From positions 1 through 45,242 of the forward strand of contig JAFZQO010000029.1 of assembly GCA_017620335.1 (NCBI GenBank): 45,242 nucleotides of DNA, in the 5' to 3' direction. Within the stretch, counting starts at the first letter, position 1. Each line of letters begins with the position of its first letter. This document shows positions 24,665-33,086 of the stretch, piece by piece. The translations under genes and the position numbers were made by a program. The stretch comes from Bacteroidales bacterium. GTDB taxonomy: Bacteria; Bacteroidota; Bacteroidia; Bacteroidales; UBA932. Under the pieces are notes generated by a model. The model made no database searches. It was not told the DNA's origin and worked only from the letters and a program-made list of their open reading frames with translations.

Positions 24665-26251
24665 ATGTTATTGAAAATCATCCTCTTGATCCTGTTCTTC
24701 GCTGTTATGATCGGCGTCGGGATCTATTGCCGCAGAACCGCTACCGACGTTCAGGGATTCGTTCTCGGAGGCCGTAACGTCGGCTCCTGGCTCACCGCTT
24801 TCGCATTCGGCACTTCCTATTTCTCGGCTGTCATCTTCGTCGGATACGCCGGACAGTTCGGCTGGAAATATGGCCTTGCTGCCACATGGATCGGTATCGG
24901 CAACGCCCTCATAGGCTCGCTGCTTGCCTGGAGGATCCTTGGACGCCGCACGCGCCTCATGACGCAGCACCTGCAGAGTGCCACCATGCCCGATTTCTTC
25001 GGGAAGCGTTTCTTCAGCGATTCGCTCAAGGTGGCCGCGTCCGTAATCGTTTTCATATTCCTCATCCCTTATACCGCTTCGCTCTATAACGGTCTCTCAA
25101 GGCTCTTCAGCATGGCCTTCAACATCGATTATGTGTGGTGCGTAGTCGGCATGGCGGTGCTCACAGGCATTTACGTGCTGGTGGGAGGCTACATGGCTAC
25201 GGCGGTGAACGATTTCATCCAGGGATTGATAATGCTTGTGGGTATTTGCGCGGTAATCGCTTCCGTGCTCAGCGGCAACGGCGGCTTCAGCGCGGCCGTG
25301 GCGAGCCTCTCGGAGATCCCGTCCGAGGCCGCTCCGGCCCTTAAGGGTGCATTCGTATCGTTCCTCGGCCCCCAGCCCATATACCTGCTGGGCGTCGTTC
25401 TGCTGACCTCCCTGGGCACCTGGGGACTGCCTCAGATGGTGGGCAAGTTCTACGCCATTCGCAACGAGGCGGCCATCCGCAAGGGCACCTTCATCTCCAC
25501 GTTCTTCGCCATCATCGTGGCCGGAGGCTGCTATTTCCTCGGAGGATTCGGCAGGCTTTACGGCCAGAGCATCGAATATACCGCCGCGGGCACCCCGGTT
25601 TACGACAGCATCGTCCCGTCCATGCTGGCCTCCCTTCCCGACCTGATGATCGGAGTGGTGATCATACTCGTGCTTTCCGCTTCGATGTCAACGCTGTCGT
25701 CGCTCGTGCTCACTTCCGGTTCCACCCTCACGCTTGACATCATTGACCCGGCCGTGGCCAGGATGCGCGCCAGCTCCCGCCGTCTCGGCGAGCGCAACAA
25801 GCTCCTCTTCATCCGCATCCTCGTGCTCTTCTTCATCATCATCTCCTCGGTCATCGCCATCGTCCAGGCCAAGAGTTCCGTGACCTTCATCGCCCAGCTG
25901 ATGGGTATTTCCTGGGGTGCGCTGGCCGGAGCCTTCCTGGCCCCGTTCCTCTACGGTCTGTACTGGAAACGCACCACCGCCGCGTCCGTTTGGGCTTCGT
26001 TCATTGCAGGCGTTCTTGTGATGTGCGGCTGCATGTACTGCACCTTCACGGGCAAGACCTTCATCAGCCCTTATTTCAGCTCGCCCATCAACGCCGGCGT
26101 GCTGGCGATGCTGCTCGGCCTCGTGATCGTGCCCGTGGTGAGCCTCTTCACCAGGATGGACAAGAAAGAGAAGGTGGACGAGATGTTCGACTGCTACGAC
26201 ACTACCGTCACGGTCCGTGCTTCCACTTCGCTGCTCGACGAACAGGAATAG
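24665..26251 (+). CDS. Sodium:solute symporter (SSS family)
   Basis: The transporter has 528 residues and about 13 membrane segments, the normal SSS topology. Family landmarks include the N-terminal 'GIYCRRTATDVQGFVLGGRN' followed by 'AFAFGTSYFSAV', and the middle block 'GLPQMVGKFYAIRNEAAIRK' that in SSS proteins lies next to the substrate and Na+ sites. Substrates in this family range from sugars, sialic acid and proline to vitamins, and the sequence alone does not decide. It is the second gene after the DUF2490 barrel and ends at a bidirectional hairpin (26271-26303). Confidence 0.9.
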   Translation: MLLKIILLILFFAVMIGVGIYCRRTATDVQGFVLGGRNVGSWLTAFAFGTSYFSAVIFVGYAGQFGWKYGLAATWIGIGNALIGSLLAWRILGRRTRLMTQHLQSATMPDFFGKRFFSDSLKVAASVIVFIFLIPYTASLYNGLSRLFSMAFNIDYVWCVVGMAVLTGIYVLVGGYMATAVNDFIQGLIMLVGICAVIASVLSGNGGFSAAVASLSEIPSEAAPALKGAFVSFLGPQPIYLLGVVLLTSLGTWGLPQMVGKFYAIRNEAAIRKGTFISTFFAIIVAGGCYFLGGFGRLYGQSIEYTAAGTPVYDSIVPSMLASLPDLMIGVVIILVLSASMSTLSSLVLTSGSTLTLDIIDPAVARMRASSRRLGERNKLLFIRILVLFFIIISSVIAIVQAKSSVTFIAQLMGISWGALAGAFLAPFLYGLYWKRTTAASVWASFIAGVLVMCGCMYCTFTGKTFISPYFSSPINAGVLAMLLGLVIVPVVSLFTRMDKKEKVDEMFDCYDTTVTVRASTSLLDEQE

Positions 26252-26270
26252 ATTCCTTCGCTGATAATGA

Positions 26271-26303
26271 CGACTGGCGGTCCGGAATCCGGGCCGCCAG
26301 TCG
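26271..26303. terminator. Bidirectional hairpin terminator
   Basis: CGACTGGCGGTCCGG (26271-26285) pairs with CCGGGCCGCCAGTCG (26289-26303) over 15 bp with one G-U and a 3 nt loop. It lies between the convergent ends of the symporter (26251) and the lipoprotein gene (26325). Confidence 0.75.
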
Positions 26304-26324
26304 CGTATATGGATGGGAGGATGT

Positions 26325-26906
26325 CTAGTCGTCGATTTCGACGGCGGGCCAGCCGTAGTCCTGGTAGTACGAGGCGTCGATGTCGTTGTCGTCGACATAG
26401 TCCGCGACAGACTTGCCGCGGGCGGCAGCCTTGGCCTCGTCATCGGACTGGAGGGCGATGAAGGCGTCGTAGAGCTCGCCGAAAATAGCCCTGGCGGTAG
26501 GGTTGAAGTCAGAGCCGTCAGCGACCGCGTCAAAGCCCGTAACCTTATATCCGTCAGCGGTCTTGCTCAGATGCATGAGGCCGGGATGGCTGCCGCCGGA
26601 AACGCTCTTAAGGGTCTCTCCGTCAAGATTGTAGTTCTCCACCCAGAAGTCACCCCAGACCTTGATGTCTTCGGGGTCGCTGTCGTCGGCCTTGACGATC
26701 AGGGCATAGGGGATGGTATATTCCGCTTCGGCGTATTGGGCGCCAAGCCCGGTCATGTAACGGTTGATGGCGTCAAGGTAGGTGTCTTCCTTTGCCTGCT
26801 CCTGCTCCTGAGCCTCGGGCTCGGTGGAAGATGTCTTTTCATTGGAACATTTACAGCCGTAGAAAGCGGCGATGCCGCAGAGGGCGAGAATGAGGATGCG
26901 TTTCAT
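26325..26906 (-). CDS. Uncharacterised conserved lipoprotein
   Basis: The start is ATG 26906, giving a 193-residue lipoprotein with lipobox FYGC (Cys18) and an acidic, Gln/Glu-rich linker. The mature part has DAINRYMTGLGAQYAEAEYT, then 'DIKVWGDFWVENYNLDGETL', 'VSGGSHPGLMH' and a C-terminal YYQDYGWPA. I recall similar proteins from Bacteroides and other gut anaerobes, all without known function. The compact alpha/beta pattern suggests a ligand-binding fold, but this cannot be confirmed here. A TAAATTTG promoter element (26928-26935) lies 22 nt upstream. Confidence 0.65.
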   Translation of the reverse strand: MKRILILALCGIAAFYGCKCSNEKTSSTEPEAQEQEQAKEDTYLDAINRYMTGLGAQYAEAEYTIPYALIVKADDSDPEDIKVWGDFWVENYNLDGETLKSVSGGSHPGLMHLSKTADGYKVTGFDAVADGSDFNPTARAIFGELYDAFIALQSDDEAKAAARGKSVADYVDDNDIDASYYQDYGWPAVEIDD

Positions 26907-26927
26907 GGTTATCGACTTTTGTTGGTG

Positions 26928-26935
26928 CAAATTTA
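26928..26935 (-). promoter_or_regulatory. -7 promoter element of the lipoprotein gene at 26906
   Basis: The minus strand reads TAAATTTG (TAnnTTTG match), 22 nt before the start codon; no -33 partner was found. Confidence 0.4.
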
Positions 26936-26987
26936 TCTACAATAAAGTTTTTTTCCTATTTTTACACCGATAACCATCAGCAGAGAG

Positions 26988-27953
26988 ATGATCATTCATT
27001 CCTGGCCCAGCGCTCTTGTCGAAGAAGTCCCGGCGAGTATCATCCGCGAGGAGATGGCAGTCCTGACGGACCGCATTCTCTTCGAGTCCGGTGACTACCG
27101 CGTGTACCTTATCCGTTCCACGGACGCTCCGGACGCAATGCGCGAACTGTACCGCCTTCGCGAGGAGACCTTCCGCCTCGTCGGCGAAGGCACCGGCCGG
27201 CCGGAGGATACTGATATCTATGATTCCCGCTATTACCATCTGATCCTGTGGAATATGCCGGAAGGCGAGATCGCCGGTGCGTACCGCATCGGAGACTGCG
27301 GAAGCGTCATGGCGGAGTACGGGGGCGTCGAAGGCATCTATACCGCCAGCCTTGTCCGATACAGCGACGAGGCCGCCCATGTCCTGTCACGTTGCATGGA
27401 ACTGGGCCGCTCATTCATCCGTTCGAAGTACCAGCGGGAGGTGCATACCCTGAGGCTTCTCTTTGCCGGGCTGACCGTCTCTTCGCTGAACATGCCTGAT
27501 GCACGGTATTACATGGGCCCCGTGAGCATAAGCAACGACTATCCCCGCTTCTACCGGAGCCTGATCGTCCGTTTCCTGACACGGGACTTCTCACTTCCCG
27601 ATGCCGAAAGGATCGTCACGCCAACGCATCCTTTCGTCCCTGATGATTCCGCTGATATCGACGGGATGCTGAAGGATATCCCCGAAGGCGACATAGACGC
27701 TTTCGACCACATGATGCTGAGTTTGTCAGATGGAAAGTACCGCCTGCCGGTGCTGGTCAGGCAGTACTTCAACTGTGGCGCACGGCTTGCGTGCTTCAAT
27801 GTCGATCCTGATTTCACCGACAGCCTCGACGGACTCATCTTCCTGGATGTCAGGAAGTTCCCGCCCAAGAAGCTGCGTTCTTTCCTGCGCGGGGTTCCGG
27901 ATGGCCTGAGGGACAAGGTATTCGAGCACTTCCTCGGAAGCGCCGCGCTCTGA
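26988..27953 (+). CDS. GNAT N-acyltransferase, OlsB/GlsB-like
   Basis: The 321-residue protein has a GNAT-like acyltransferase core similar to the OlsB/hemolysin-type family (Acetyltransf_5). Visible features: 'MRELYRLREETFRLVGEGTG' followed by acidic 'EDTDIYDSRYYHLILWN', 'IAGAYRIGDCGSVM', and 'CMELGRSFIRSKYQRE' (the E-x-G-R-S-F motif typical of acyl-ACP-dependent N-acyltransferases). This resembles Bacteroides GlsB, which N-acylates glycine in glycine-lipid and commendamide synthesis. The C-terminal ~110 residues are less typical. No GlsA-like O-acyltransferase partner lies in the window. The amino acceptor is therefore a family-based guess. Confidence 0.7.
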   Translation: MIIHSWPSALVEEVPASIIREEMAVLTDRILFESGDYRVYLIRSTDAPDAMRELYRLREETFRLVGEGTGRPEDTDIYDSRYYHLILWNMPEGEIAGAYRIGDCGSVMAEYGGVEGIYTASLVRYSDEAAHVLSRCMELGRSFIRSKYQREVHTLRLLFAGLTVSSLNMPDARYYMGPVSISNDYPRFYRSLIVRFLTRDFSLPDAERIVTPTHPFVPDDSADIDGMLKDIPEGDIDAFDHMMLSLSDGKYRLPVLVRQYFNCGARLACFNVDPDFTDSLDGLIFLDVRKFPPKKLRSFLRGVPDGLRDKVFEHFLGSAAL

Positions 27954-29135
27954 TCACTTTTCCGCTCCCAGGCAGGCTATGTGCGGGTCGGGGGCTTCCA
28001 TGATGTTCCATGACAGTACTGCGCCGTCGAAATGATGGCGCAGTACTGCGTCAAGCGACTCCTTCACATACTCGGGGGAAGTCTCTGCCACCCCGGCCCG
28101 GTAGTTTATCTCGATGCCGGGATACTTGGCGCAGGAGTAAGGCTCCATGGCCTCCATCTGCGAATCCAGGAATGCGGCGTCCATCGTGAATTCGGGGTAG
28201 CCCGTCGCCCCTGGGACCGCCTTGCGGAGCAGTTCGTACTCGAAGGCCATTCCGGCGGGGGCGTCGGTCTTGCGGTAGAGCATTGGCTTGATGAAGTCCG
28301 CATGCTGTGCGAGTATGCTGTAGTCCTGCCCGACGAAGGGGGCCATGAAGGGTGCGAAGAGGTCCATGCCGACCTCGAGGCCGCGGCTCTGGAGGCTGTC
28401 CGCGACAGCCGACACCGAGCCGCTGACGAGGCGGCCCTTGGCCTTGAAGAAGGCTGCGGCGACGGGATTCGCGAAGCTGAATCCCTCCGTCGGGTCGTAG
28501 CCCGTCACCGAAAGGAACGCATCGCCCTTCTCCTTCCATTCTTTCTTAACCGCCTCAAGGTCAACTCCTTCCTTAGCGTAAGCCTCAGCGCAGAGCGGGC
28601 ATCCGCAGCTCAACACACCGCTTACGCCGCCCACGAATGACTGTGTGCGGATGCGGTCGAGGAACACCCCGTCGAAGCAGCAGTCGCTGAAGCGGCTGTC
28701 GTAGATGGCGATGACATTGGCGGCATTATGAGGATCCGTGGGGCAATTGAAGCTGAAGTCCTCCCCTTCCGCGAGGCCGTAGTTGGAGGGGATTTCGCCC
28801 CAAAGGTCGACGGCGGGAGAATTCTCGCACACATCCTCGGTCTCGGCGAAGACGGGGAGCCAGAGAAGCATCTTGATATCCTTCTTATGGAGGTACTCCC
28901 CTACCTGCCTGTAGATGTCCTTGTCGAGGCTCCAGCCGATGATGACCTTCTCGACGTTGATGAGGCTGCTGACCGAGTCGATTCGGCTGACTATCCTGTC
29001 GGCCGTGTATCCGGGGTTGTTCCAGCCTCCCAGGGAGACCTGTACGATATAGCCGGGCTGATTGTCCACCGGCGCGCTTGTGCGGCACGCTGCGACCAGC
29101 AGCAGGCCGAAAAACAATATAATTATCCTTTTCAT
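27954..29135 (-). CDS. Putative TIM-barrel glycosidase-like lipoprotein with CxCxxC motif
   Basis: The 393-residue protein has lipobox VAAC (Cys17). The mature part looks like a (beta/alpha)8 barrel: 'VSLGGWNNPGYTADRIVSRI', 'IKMLLWLPVF', 'DCCFDGVFLDRIRTQSF' with an Asp at the end of a strand (D160), and 'ADFIKPMLYRK' further on. This is the pattern of putative glycoside hydrolase-like (GH10-like) proteins. A cysteine cluster C177-x-C179-x-x-C182 (SCGCPLC) with C152-C153 nearby could bind metal or form disulfides. Its ATG overlaps the stop of the LytTR regulator gene (ATGA), so the two are translationally coupled. The function is inferred only at fold level. Confidence 0.6.
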   Translation of the reverse strand: MKRIIILFFGLLLVAACRTSAPVDNQPGYIVQVSLGGWNNPGYTADRIVSRIDSVSSLINVEKVIIGWSLDKDIYRQVGEYLHKKDIKMLLWLPVFAETEDVCENSPAVDLWGEIPSNYGLAEGEDFSFNCPTDPHNAANVIAIYDSRFSDCCFDGVFLDRIRTQSFVGGVSGVLSCGCPLCAEAYAKEGVDLEAVKKEWKEKGDAFLSVTGYDPTEGFSFANPVAAAFFKAKGRLVSGSVSAVADSLQSRGLEVGMDLFAPFMAPFVGQDYSILAQHADFIKPMLYRKTDAPAGMAFEYELLRKAVPGATGYPEFTMDAAFLDSQMEAMEPYSCAKYPGIEINYRAGVAETSPEYVKESLDAVLRHHFDGAVLSWNIMEAPDPHIACLGAEK

Positions 29136-29986
29136 ACTGACTTAAGACTATCTTTCACTTCTGATGCGTGGCTTCGCGATACTGGTATCTTTTCATCGCA
29201 ATGCTTCAGCACCAGCTGCATGTTCCCCTCGTTCGGGACGAAGCGTTCCACCTGCGCGAGGTTGACCAGGAACGCCCTGTGACAGCGGACTATCATCGGG
29301 TATGCTTCGAGGCTTTCCTCCATCTGGGCGGAAGTGGCGCGGAGCATTTCGCTGCGGACCTTCCCGTCGCGCAAGCAACAGACTTTCACGTAGTTGCCCA
29401 CTGATTCGATGTAGAGCAGGTCATGGATGCTGAGGGTGACGGATTCGCTTGTCGTGCCGGAGAGCACGATGGAGGACGAGGGCTCCTCCGCCACTGTCTG
29501 GACGCGCTGCAGCTGCTCGTTGAGCAGCCGCACCTCTTCCAGCTCCGCGGCGAGGTACCGGCTGCGGAACTTGAAGCGCCAGTACAGGCCGATGGCGAAC
29601 GAGCAGAATGCGATTATGAGCAGGGCCTGGAAATAACCTGACCAGGTAAGTGGGTCGTGCTCCACCCAGCGGCCTATCGCCAGTTGCAAATATGCGCATA
29701 CCATCAGTGCGCAGAGAGGAGTATTGATGAGCTGGAACCAGAGGTTGCGCCTGATGATGTACTCTACCCCCTCGTCCAGGCTCGATGGCATTCGCACAAC
29801 GTATTTCAGGATTGCTTCCGTGATATAGCAGACGCCTATTCCCAGAAGCCAGATTACCAGCAGGTGCAAGTATGCCGCCCAGCCGAGCTCCCTCAGCCCG
29901 AGGGGCTTGAAAACGGCGAGGGCCAATGCGGTGAATCCCACGCTGGTGACCCTGGTTCTGAGCGTTTCTTTCTTCCTTCTTTCCAT
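29132..29986 (-). CDS. Membrane-anchored LytTR transcriptional regulator
   Basis: The start is ATG 29986, giving 284 residues. The N-terminal half has about four membrane segments ('VTSVGFTALALAVFKPLGL', 'LHLLVIWLLGIGVCYI', 'LINTPLCALMVCAYLQLAIG', 'YFQALLIIAFCSFAIGLYW'). A coiled-coil linker follows, then a LytTR DNA-binding domain (about 178-280) with 'DLLYIESVGNYVKVCC', 'YPMIVRCHRAFLVNL' and 'IPVSRSHASEVKD'. It has no receiver domain, so it is not an ordinary response regulator; signals would enter through the membrane domain. The stop overlaps the ATG of the downstream glycosidase-like lipoprotein gene by ATGA. A TATCTTTG element (29995-30002) precedes it. Confidence 0.85.
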   Translation of the reverse strand: MERRKKETLRTRVTSVGFTALALAVFKPLGLRELGWAAYLHLLVIWLLGIGVCYITEAILKYVVRMPSSLDEGVEYIIRRNLWFQLINTPLCALMVCAYLQLAIGRWVEHDPLTWSGYFQALLIIAFCSFAIGLYWRFKFRSRYLAAELEEVRLLNEQLQRVQTVAEEPSSSIVLSGTTSESVTLSIHDLLYIESVGNYVKVCCLRDGKVRSEMLRATSAQMEESLEAYPMIVRCHRAFLVNLAQVERFVPNEGNMQLVLKHCDEKIPVSRSHASEVKDSLKSV

Positions 29987-29994
29987 CTCGGAAA

Positions 29995-30002
29995 CAAAGA
30001 TA
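29995..30002 (-). promoter_or_regulatory. -7 promoter element of the LytTR regulator gene
   Basis: The minus strand reads TATCTTTG (TAnnTTTG match), 8 nt before ATG 29986, so the transcript would have almost no leader; no -33 partner was seen. Confidence 0.45.
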
Positions 30003-30090
30003 CTACCATTTGTCACATATTCCTGCAGAATATCCCACAAACTTGCACGCACGCGCGGGTTGGCCTTACTTTGCCGGAAACTTCACCGAC

Positions 30091-31206
30091 ATGTACAAGA
30101 CCCGCAATCTCCCCAACACCAGAGTCGAGGTGGCCGACGCGCTCCGCGGCATAGCCGTGATCGGCATCATCCTGTTCCATTCCGTGGAGCACTTCAACAT
30201 CTTCCCAACCGAGCCGGCCGTTCATACCCTGGCCTGCGACAAGCTCGTGAGTGACGTCCTGGCCTGGCTCCTGTCCGGCAAGATGTACGGCATCTTCGCC
30301 ATGCTCTTCGGCCTGAGCTTCTTCATAATGAATGACAACCAGCAGCAGATGGGACGCTCGTTCTCCGGGCGTTTCGCCTGGCGCATGTTCCTGCTGCTCT
30401 GCTTCGGCATGGTCAACATGGCACTGTACGACGGCGACATCCTGATGGTGTATGCCTTTGTGGGTCTGATACTTATCCCGATAAGCTACCTGCCTTCAAA
30501 GGCTGTTTGGGTCATCATCGTCCTGCTCGCCATCCAGCCGGTGGAGATATACCGGCTCCTGTCGGGCTGGGACATGGACACCGACAAGCTCTGGGGCCTG
30601 GCCGACTACATGGGAGACGTCCACATGAAGGGCTCGTTCTGGGAGAACACCTGGTGCAATATCAGGTGGGGATTCATCTTCGTGGTTAAATACTACATCT
30701 ACAGCGGCCGCCTGACGCAGATCCTCTGCCTCTTCATCCTAGGCATGCAACTGGGGCGGCAGCGCTTCTTCTACAACGAGGGACGCAACCTTCACTATTG
30801 GCATATAATACTCTGTGTATCGGCCGTCATGGCCGCAGTGCTGACCATCGTGGACCTCGGTAAGCTGGCAGTCTGGCTCACCCCCATCAGGAACTTCTTC
30901 ATCCTCTTCCTGATCGTTTCCCTGGTGGTTTCCTGCTGGTATGCATTCACGGGCTTCCGCAAGACGCTACATCACCTGTGCATCTTCGGCCGGATGAGCC
31001 TCACCAACTACTTCCTCCAGTCCATACTCGGAAGCTTCATCTTCTGCGGCTTCGGCCTCAGCTGCTACCACTGGGTCGGCACAACCTATGCGGTACTTAT
31101 CGGCGTCGGAATGATCGCGGTCATGTACACCTTCTGCTGGTTCTGGTTCCGCAACCACACCCGCGGCCCCCTCGAAGGCCTCTGGCGGAAGCTCACCTGG
31201 ATATGA
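30091..31206 (+). CDS. DUF418-type (YeiB-like) integral membrane protein
   Basis: Starting at ATG 30091 the product has 371 residues and about nine to ten membrane segments. The N-terminus 'VADALRGIAVIGIILFHSVE' is the 'R-G-x-A-x-x-G-I-x-x-x-N/H' motif of the DUF418/YeiB and related acyltransferase-3-like membrane families. 'FGRMSLTNYFLQSILGSFIF' near the C-terminus is the strongly conserved DUF418 block (G-R-x-x-L-T-N-Y-L-x-Q). These proteins are thought to be transporters or membrane acyltransferases, with no assigned substrate. The frame continues upstream to 30010, but no better start is present. Its 3' end overlaps the convergent thioredoxin-like gene by 14 bp. Confidence 0.85.
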   Translation: MYKTRNLPNTRVEVADALRGIAVIGIILFHSVEHFNIFPTEPAVHTLACDKLVSDVLAWLLSGKMYGIFAMLFGLSFFIMNDNQQQMGRSFSGRFAWRMFLLLCFGMVNMALYDGDILMVYAFVGLILIPISYLPSKAVWVIIVLLAIQPVEIYRLLSGWDMDTDKLWGLADYMGDVHMKGSFWENTWCNIRWGFIFVVKYYIYSGRLTQILCLFILGMQLGRQRFFYNEGRNLHYWHIILCVSAVMAAVLTIVDLGKLAVWLTPIRNFFILFLIVSLVVSCWYAFTGFRKTLHHLCIFGRMSLTNYFLQSILGSFIFCGFGLSCYHWVGTTYAVLIGVGMIAVMYTFCWFWFRNHTRGPLEGLWRKLTWI

Positions 31207-32374
31207 GGCTGTTAAGCCAGGATTCGCTGAATCCTCCCACGACTTCAAGGACAACACCTTCCGGTGAAACCAGGACGAAAGTCGGGAGGCCGATGCTCTC
31301 GAAGGAACGGACGCTGCCTGCATAACCTGAAGGGTCGCGCCATTCCGTCCAGGTGACAGGATGCTCCTTCCTGCTTTCCTCCCATAATGCCGGTGTGTTC
31401 AGGTTGATACTGATGATGGATAGCTGATCCGCATAGTCGTCGTTCAGTCTCTTCAGGACAGGCATGGACTCCATGCAGGGTCTGCAGCCCCGACTCCAGA
31501 AATCGAGCAGCACTCTCCTGCCCCGGAATTCCTTGACGAGATGTTCCCTGCCCTCGCGGTCGACATACCTGTAATCGGATAGAGTATCGCCCGCATGGAG
31601 TTTCTTGACCGGGTTGAGGTATTCCTGTATCTCCATCCCTTCCGAGGTCAACTTGAGTTCCTCTGGAAGGCTTTCATACAGTTTTTCCATGATGGGACGG
31701 TACTCAGCGTACATTCCATGCGAGAGTCCGCTGGCTTTCCTCCTGAGCCTGTCCATCCAGTATTGTCCGGGCTGTTCGCTGGCCATCACTCTCAATTCGT
31801 TAAGGTTTATGATGTCTGAGATGGAATCTGACTGTTTGAGCATCCTGCTAGACAGCTTGTTCAGCGAATCCTTTTCCACTTCGGAGATGCTCTGGTCATA
31901 ATAACTCTTGTTGACGATGGCATAGCGGTCGACGAACAGGTCCTGATAGTGTTCCCAATCCTCACGGGATACCTTGCTGAGGAAACGCTGGCGCAGTTTC
32001 TGGTCCTTCACATTGCTGCGTATCCGCGCAGTATAATAGTGCTTCGCCACTCCCTTGATGCGTACGCGTGCACCGGGCTCGAGATATACCTCGGGGCTGA
32101 GACACAGTATTTCATATATATCCCGGCCTATGTTTATAGTGAACTTCCCGCTGCCGGAAGGGAGAGTATCCAGTTTGAAGCGGAAACGGCCGTTTCGCAG
32201 CGTATCGACCATATACTGTCTGCCAACACTTCCTTCCCAATGGGAGAGGCGGACACTGATGACGCCAGTGTCCGGACACCCATCCACCTTCCCGGTGACG
32301 AGTGCCCCGTCCGATCGCCGCACCGTGCATGATAACGCCATCACGCAAGCAAGAAAACATACAATCTTTTTCAT
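31193..32374 (-). CDS. TlpA-like thioredoxin-fold lipoprotein
   Basis: The 393-residue protein has lipobox ALSC (Cys16). An N-terminal domain of about 230 residues starts with a DUF4369-like beta region ('GALVTGKVDGCPDTGVISVR') and continues as long charged helices. The C-terminal thioredoxin/TlpA domain (about 260-393) has the redox motif C297-R-P-C300 in LLDFWSRGCRPCMESMPVLK, and the cis-Pro in 'SIGLPTFVLV'. Such proteins probably act as periplasmic thiol oxidoreductases or reductases for specific partners. The usual WCxxC Trp is replaced by Gly (RGCRPC), which might shift redox behaviour. It is convergent with the DUF418 gene. Confidence 0.82.
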   Translation of the reverse strand: MKKIVCFLACVMALSCTVRRSDGALVTGKVDGCPDTGVISVRLSHWEGSVGRQYMVDTLRNGRFRFKLDTLPSGSGKFTINIGRDIYEILCLSPEVYLEPGARVRIKGVAKHYYTARIRSNVKDQKLRQRFLSKVSREDWEHYQDLFVDRYAIVNKSYYDQSISEVEKDSLNKLSSRMLKQSDSISDIINLNELRVMASEQPGQYWMDRLRRKASGLSHGMYAEYRPIMEKLYESLPEELKLTSEGMEIQEYLNPVKKLHAGDTLSDYRYVDREGREHLVKEFRGRRVLLDFWSRGCRPCMESMPVLKRLNDDYADQLSIISINLNTPALWEESRKEHPVTWTEWRDPSGYAGSVRSFESIGLPTFVLVSPEGVVLEVVGGFSESWLNSLISR

Positions 32375-32410
32375 TTCATTCCCGTTTTAAACTTAATTAC
32401 CGTCTATTTC

Positions 32411-32571
32411 GGCTTGACATGGAGTCTGCTATTTCGTATATTTATTCTTGAATACTAAACTGTGTTAACTATGAATGACGAATTGATCCTTGTACAAAAC
32501 CTCATCCATGAGATCCGTGGTAAGAAAGTGATGCTGGACTTCGATCTGGCGAGATTGTACCAAGTAGAGAC
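32411..32571. repeat. Direct repeat, copy 1: promoter and 5' part of ORF6N gene
   Basis: About 160 bp including the promoter and the first ~34 codons of the ORF6N gene. It matches 42551-42711 with 5 differences by eye, then similarity drops abruptly in the middle of the gene. Confidence 0.8.
32414..32442 (+). promoter_or_regulatory. TTGACA-N17-TATATT promoter of ORF6N copy 1
   Basis: TTGACA (32414-32419) and TATATT (32437-32442) are separated by 17 bp, the classical sigma-70 arrangement rather than the usual TTTG/TAnnTTTG form of this genome. The same arrangement is kept in copy 2 (42554-42582). Confidence 0.5.
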
Positions 32572-33037
32572 TAAGGCGTTGAACCAAGCCGTGAAACGTA
32601 ATCTCAAACGGTTTCCTCCTGACTTTATGTTCAAACTTACAGCGGAAGAAGTCCGCGATAACCGGTCACAAATTGTGACCGCATCCAGTAGAAACACTTC
32701 AGCGCCACCCTTTGCCTTTACGGAACAAGGTGTAGCCATGCTCTCCGGACTATTGCATAGCGATGTGGCCATCGCCGCCAACATCGCTATCATGCGCGCA
32801 TTCGTGCAAGTCCGGGAATACCTGTTGGCGGCGTCATCTGTTTCCTCGGAACTGAAGGAGCTCAGGGCTAAAGTGGATTTACTCGAAATGCAAAGGGAGG
32901 AAGACCTGGAGGCACTCAACGACCTGTCCGAGGATGTCCGGCAGGACATTGACAACCTGTATCTGGCAATAGCTGATCTCTCTTCTAAAATAGAAGAAAA
33001 GAAGAATGAGCCTAGGCCCCATATAGGTTTCAAATAG
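32471..33037 (+). CDS. ORF6N-domain DNA-binding protein, copy 1
   Basis: The start is ATG 32471 (a GTG three codons upstream is also possible), giving 188 residues. The ORF6N domain (about 1-100) shows 'IRGKKVMLDFDLARLYQVET', 'LNQAVKRNLKRFPPDFMFKL' and 'FAFTEQGVAMLSGLLHS', typical of this KilA-N-related family from phages and mobile elements. A coiled-coil C-terminus follows (about 120-180). It ends 8 nt before the end of the convergent permease gene. A second copy at 42611 is nearly identical at both ends but differs in the middle (about residues 35-85). The function is probably DNA binding; the targets are unknown. Confidence 0.85.
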   Translation: MNDELILVQNLIHEIRGKKVMLDFDLARLYQVETKALNQAVKRNLKRFPPDFMFKLTAEEVRDNRSQIVTASSRNTSAPPFAFTEQGVAMLSGLLHSDVAIAANIAIMRAFVQVREYLLAASSVSSELKELRAKVDLLEMQREEDLEALNDLSEDVRQDIDNLYLAIADLSSKIEEKKNEPRPHIGFK

Positions 33038-33086
33038 TCCATAATCTATTCTTTCTTCAGCTCCGTCGCCGGGTCGGTGCGGGCGG
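33001..33086. repeat. Direct repeat, ORF6N 3' end plus permease 3' end, copy 1
   Basis: This 86 bp segment covers the end of ORF6N copy 1, the 8 bp gap and the last ~14 codons of the convergent permease. It matches 43162-43247 with 3 differences by eye, so gene end and junction were duplicated together. Confidence 0.8.
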
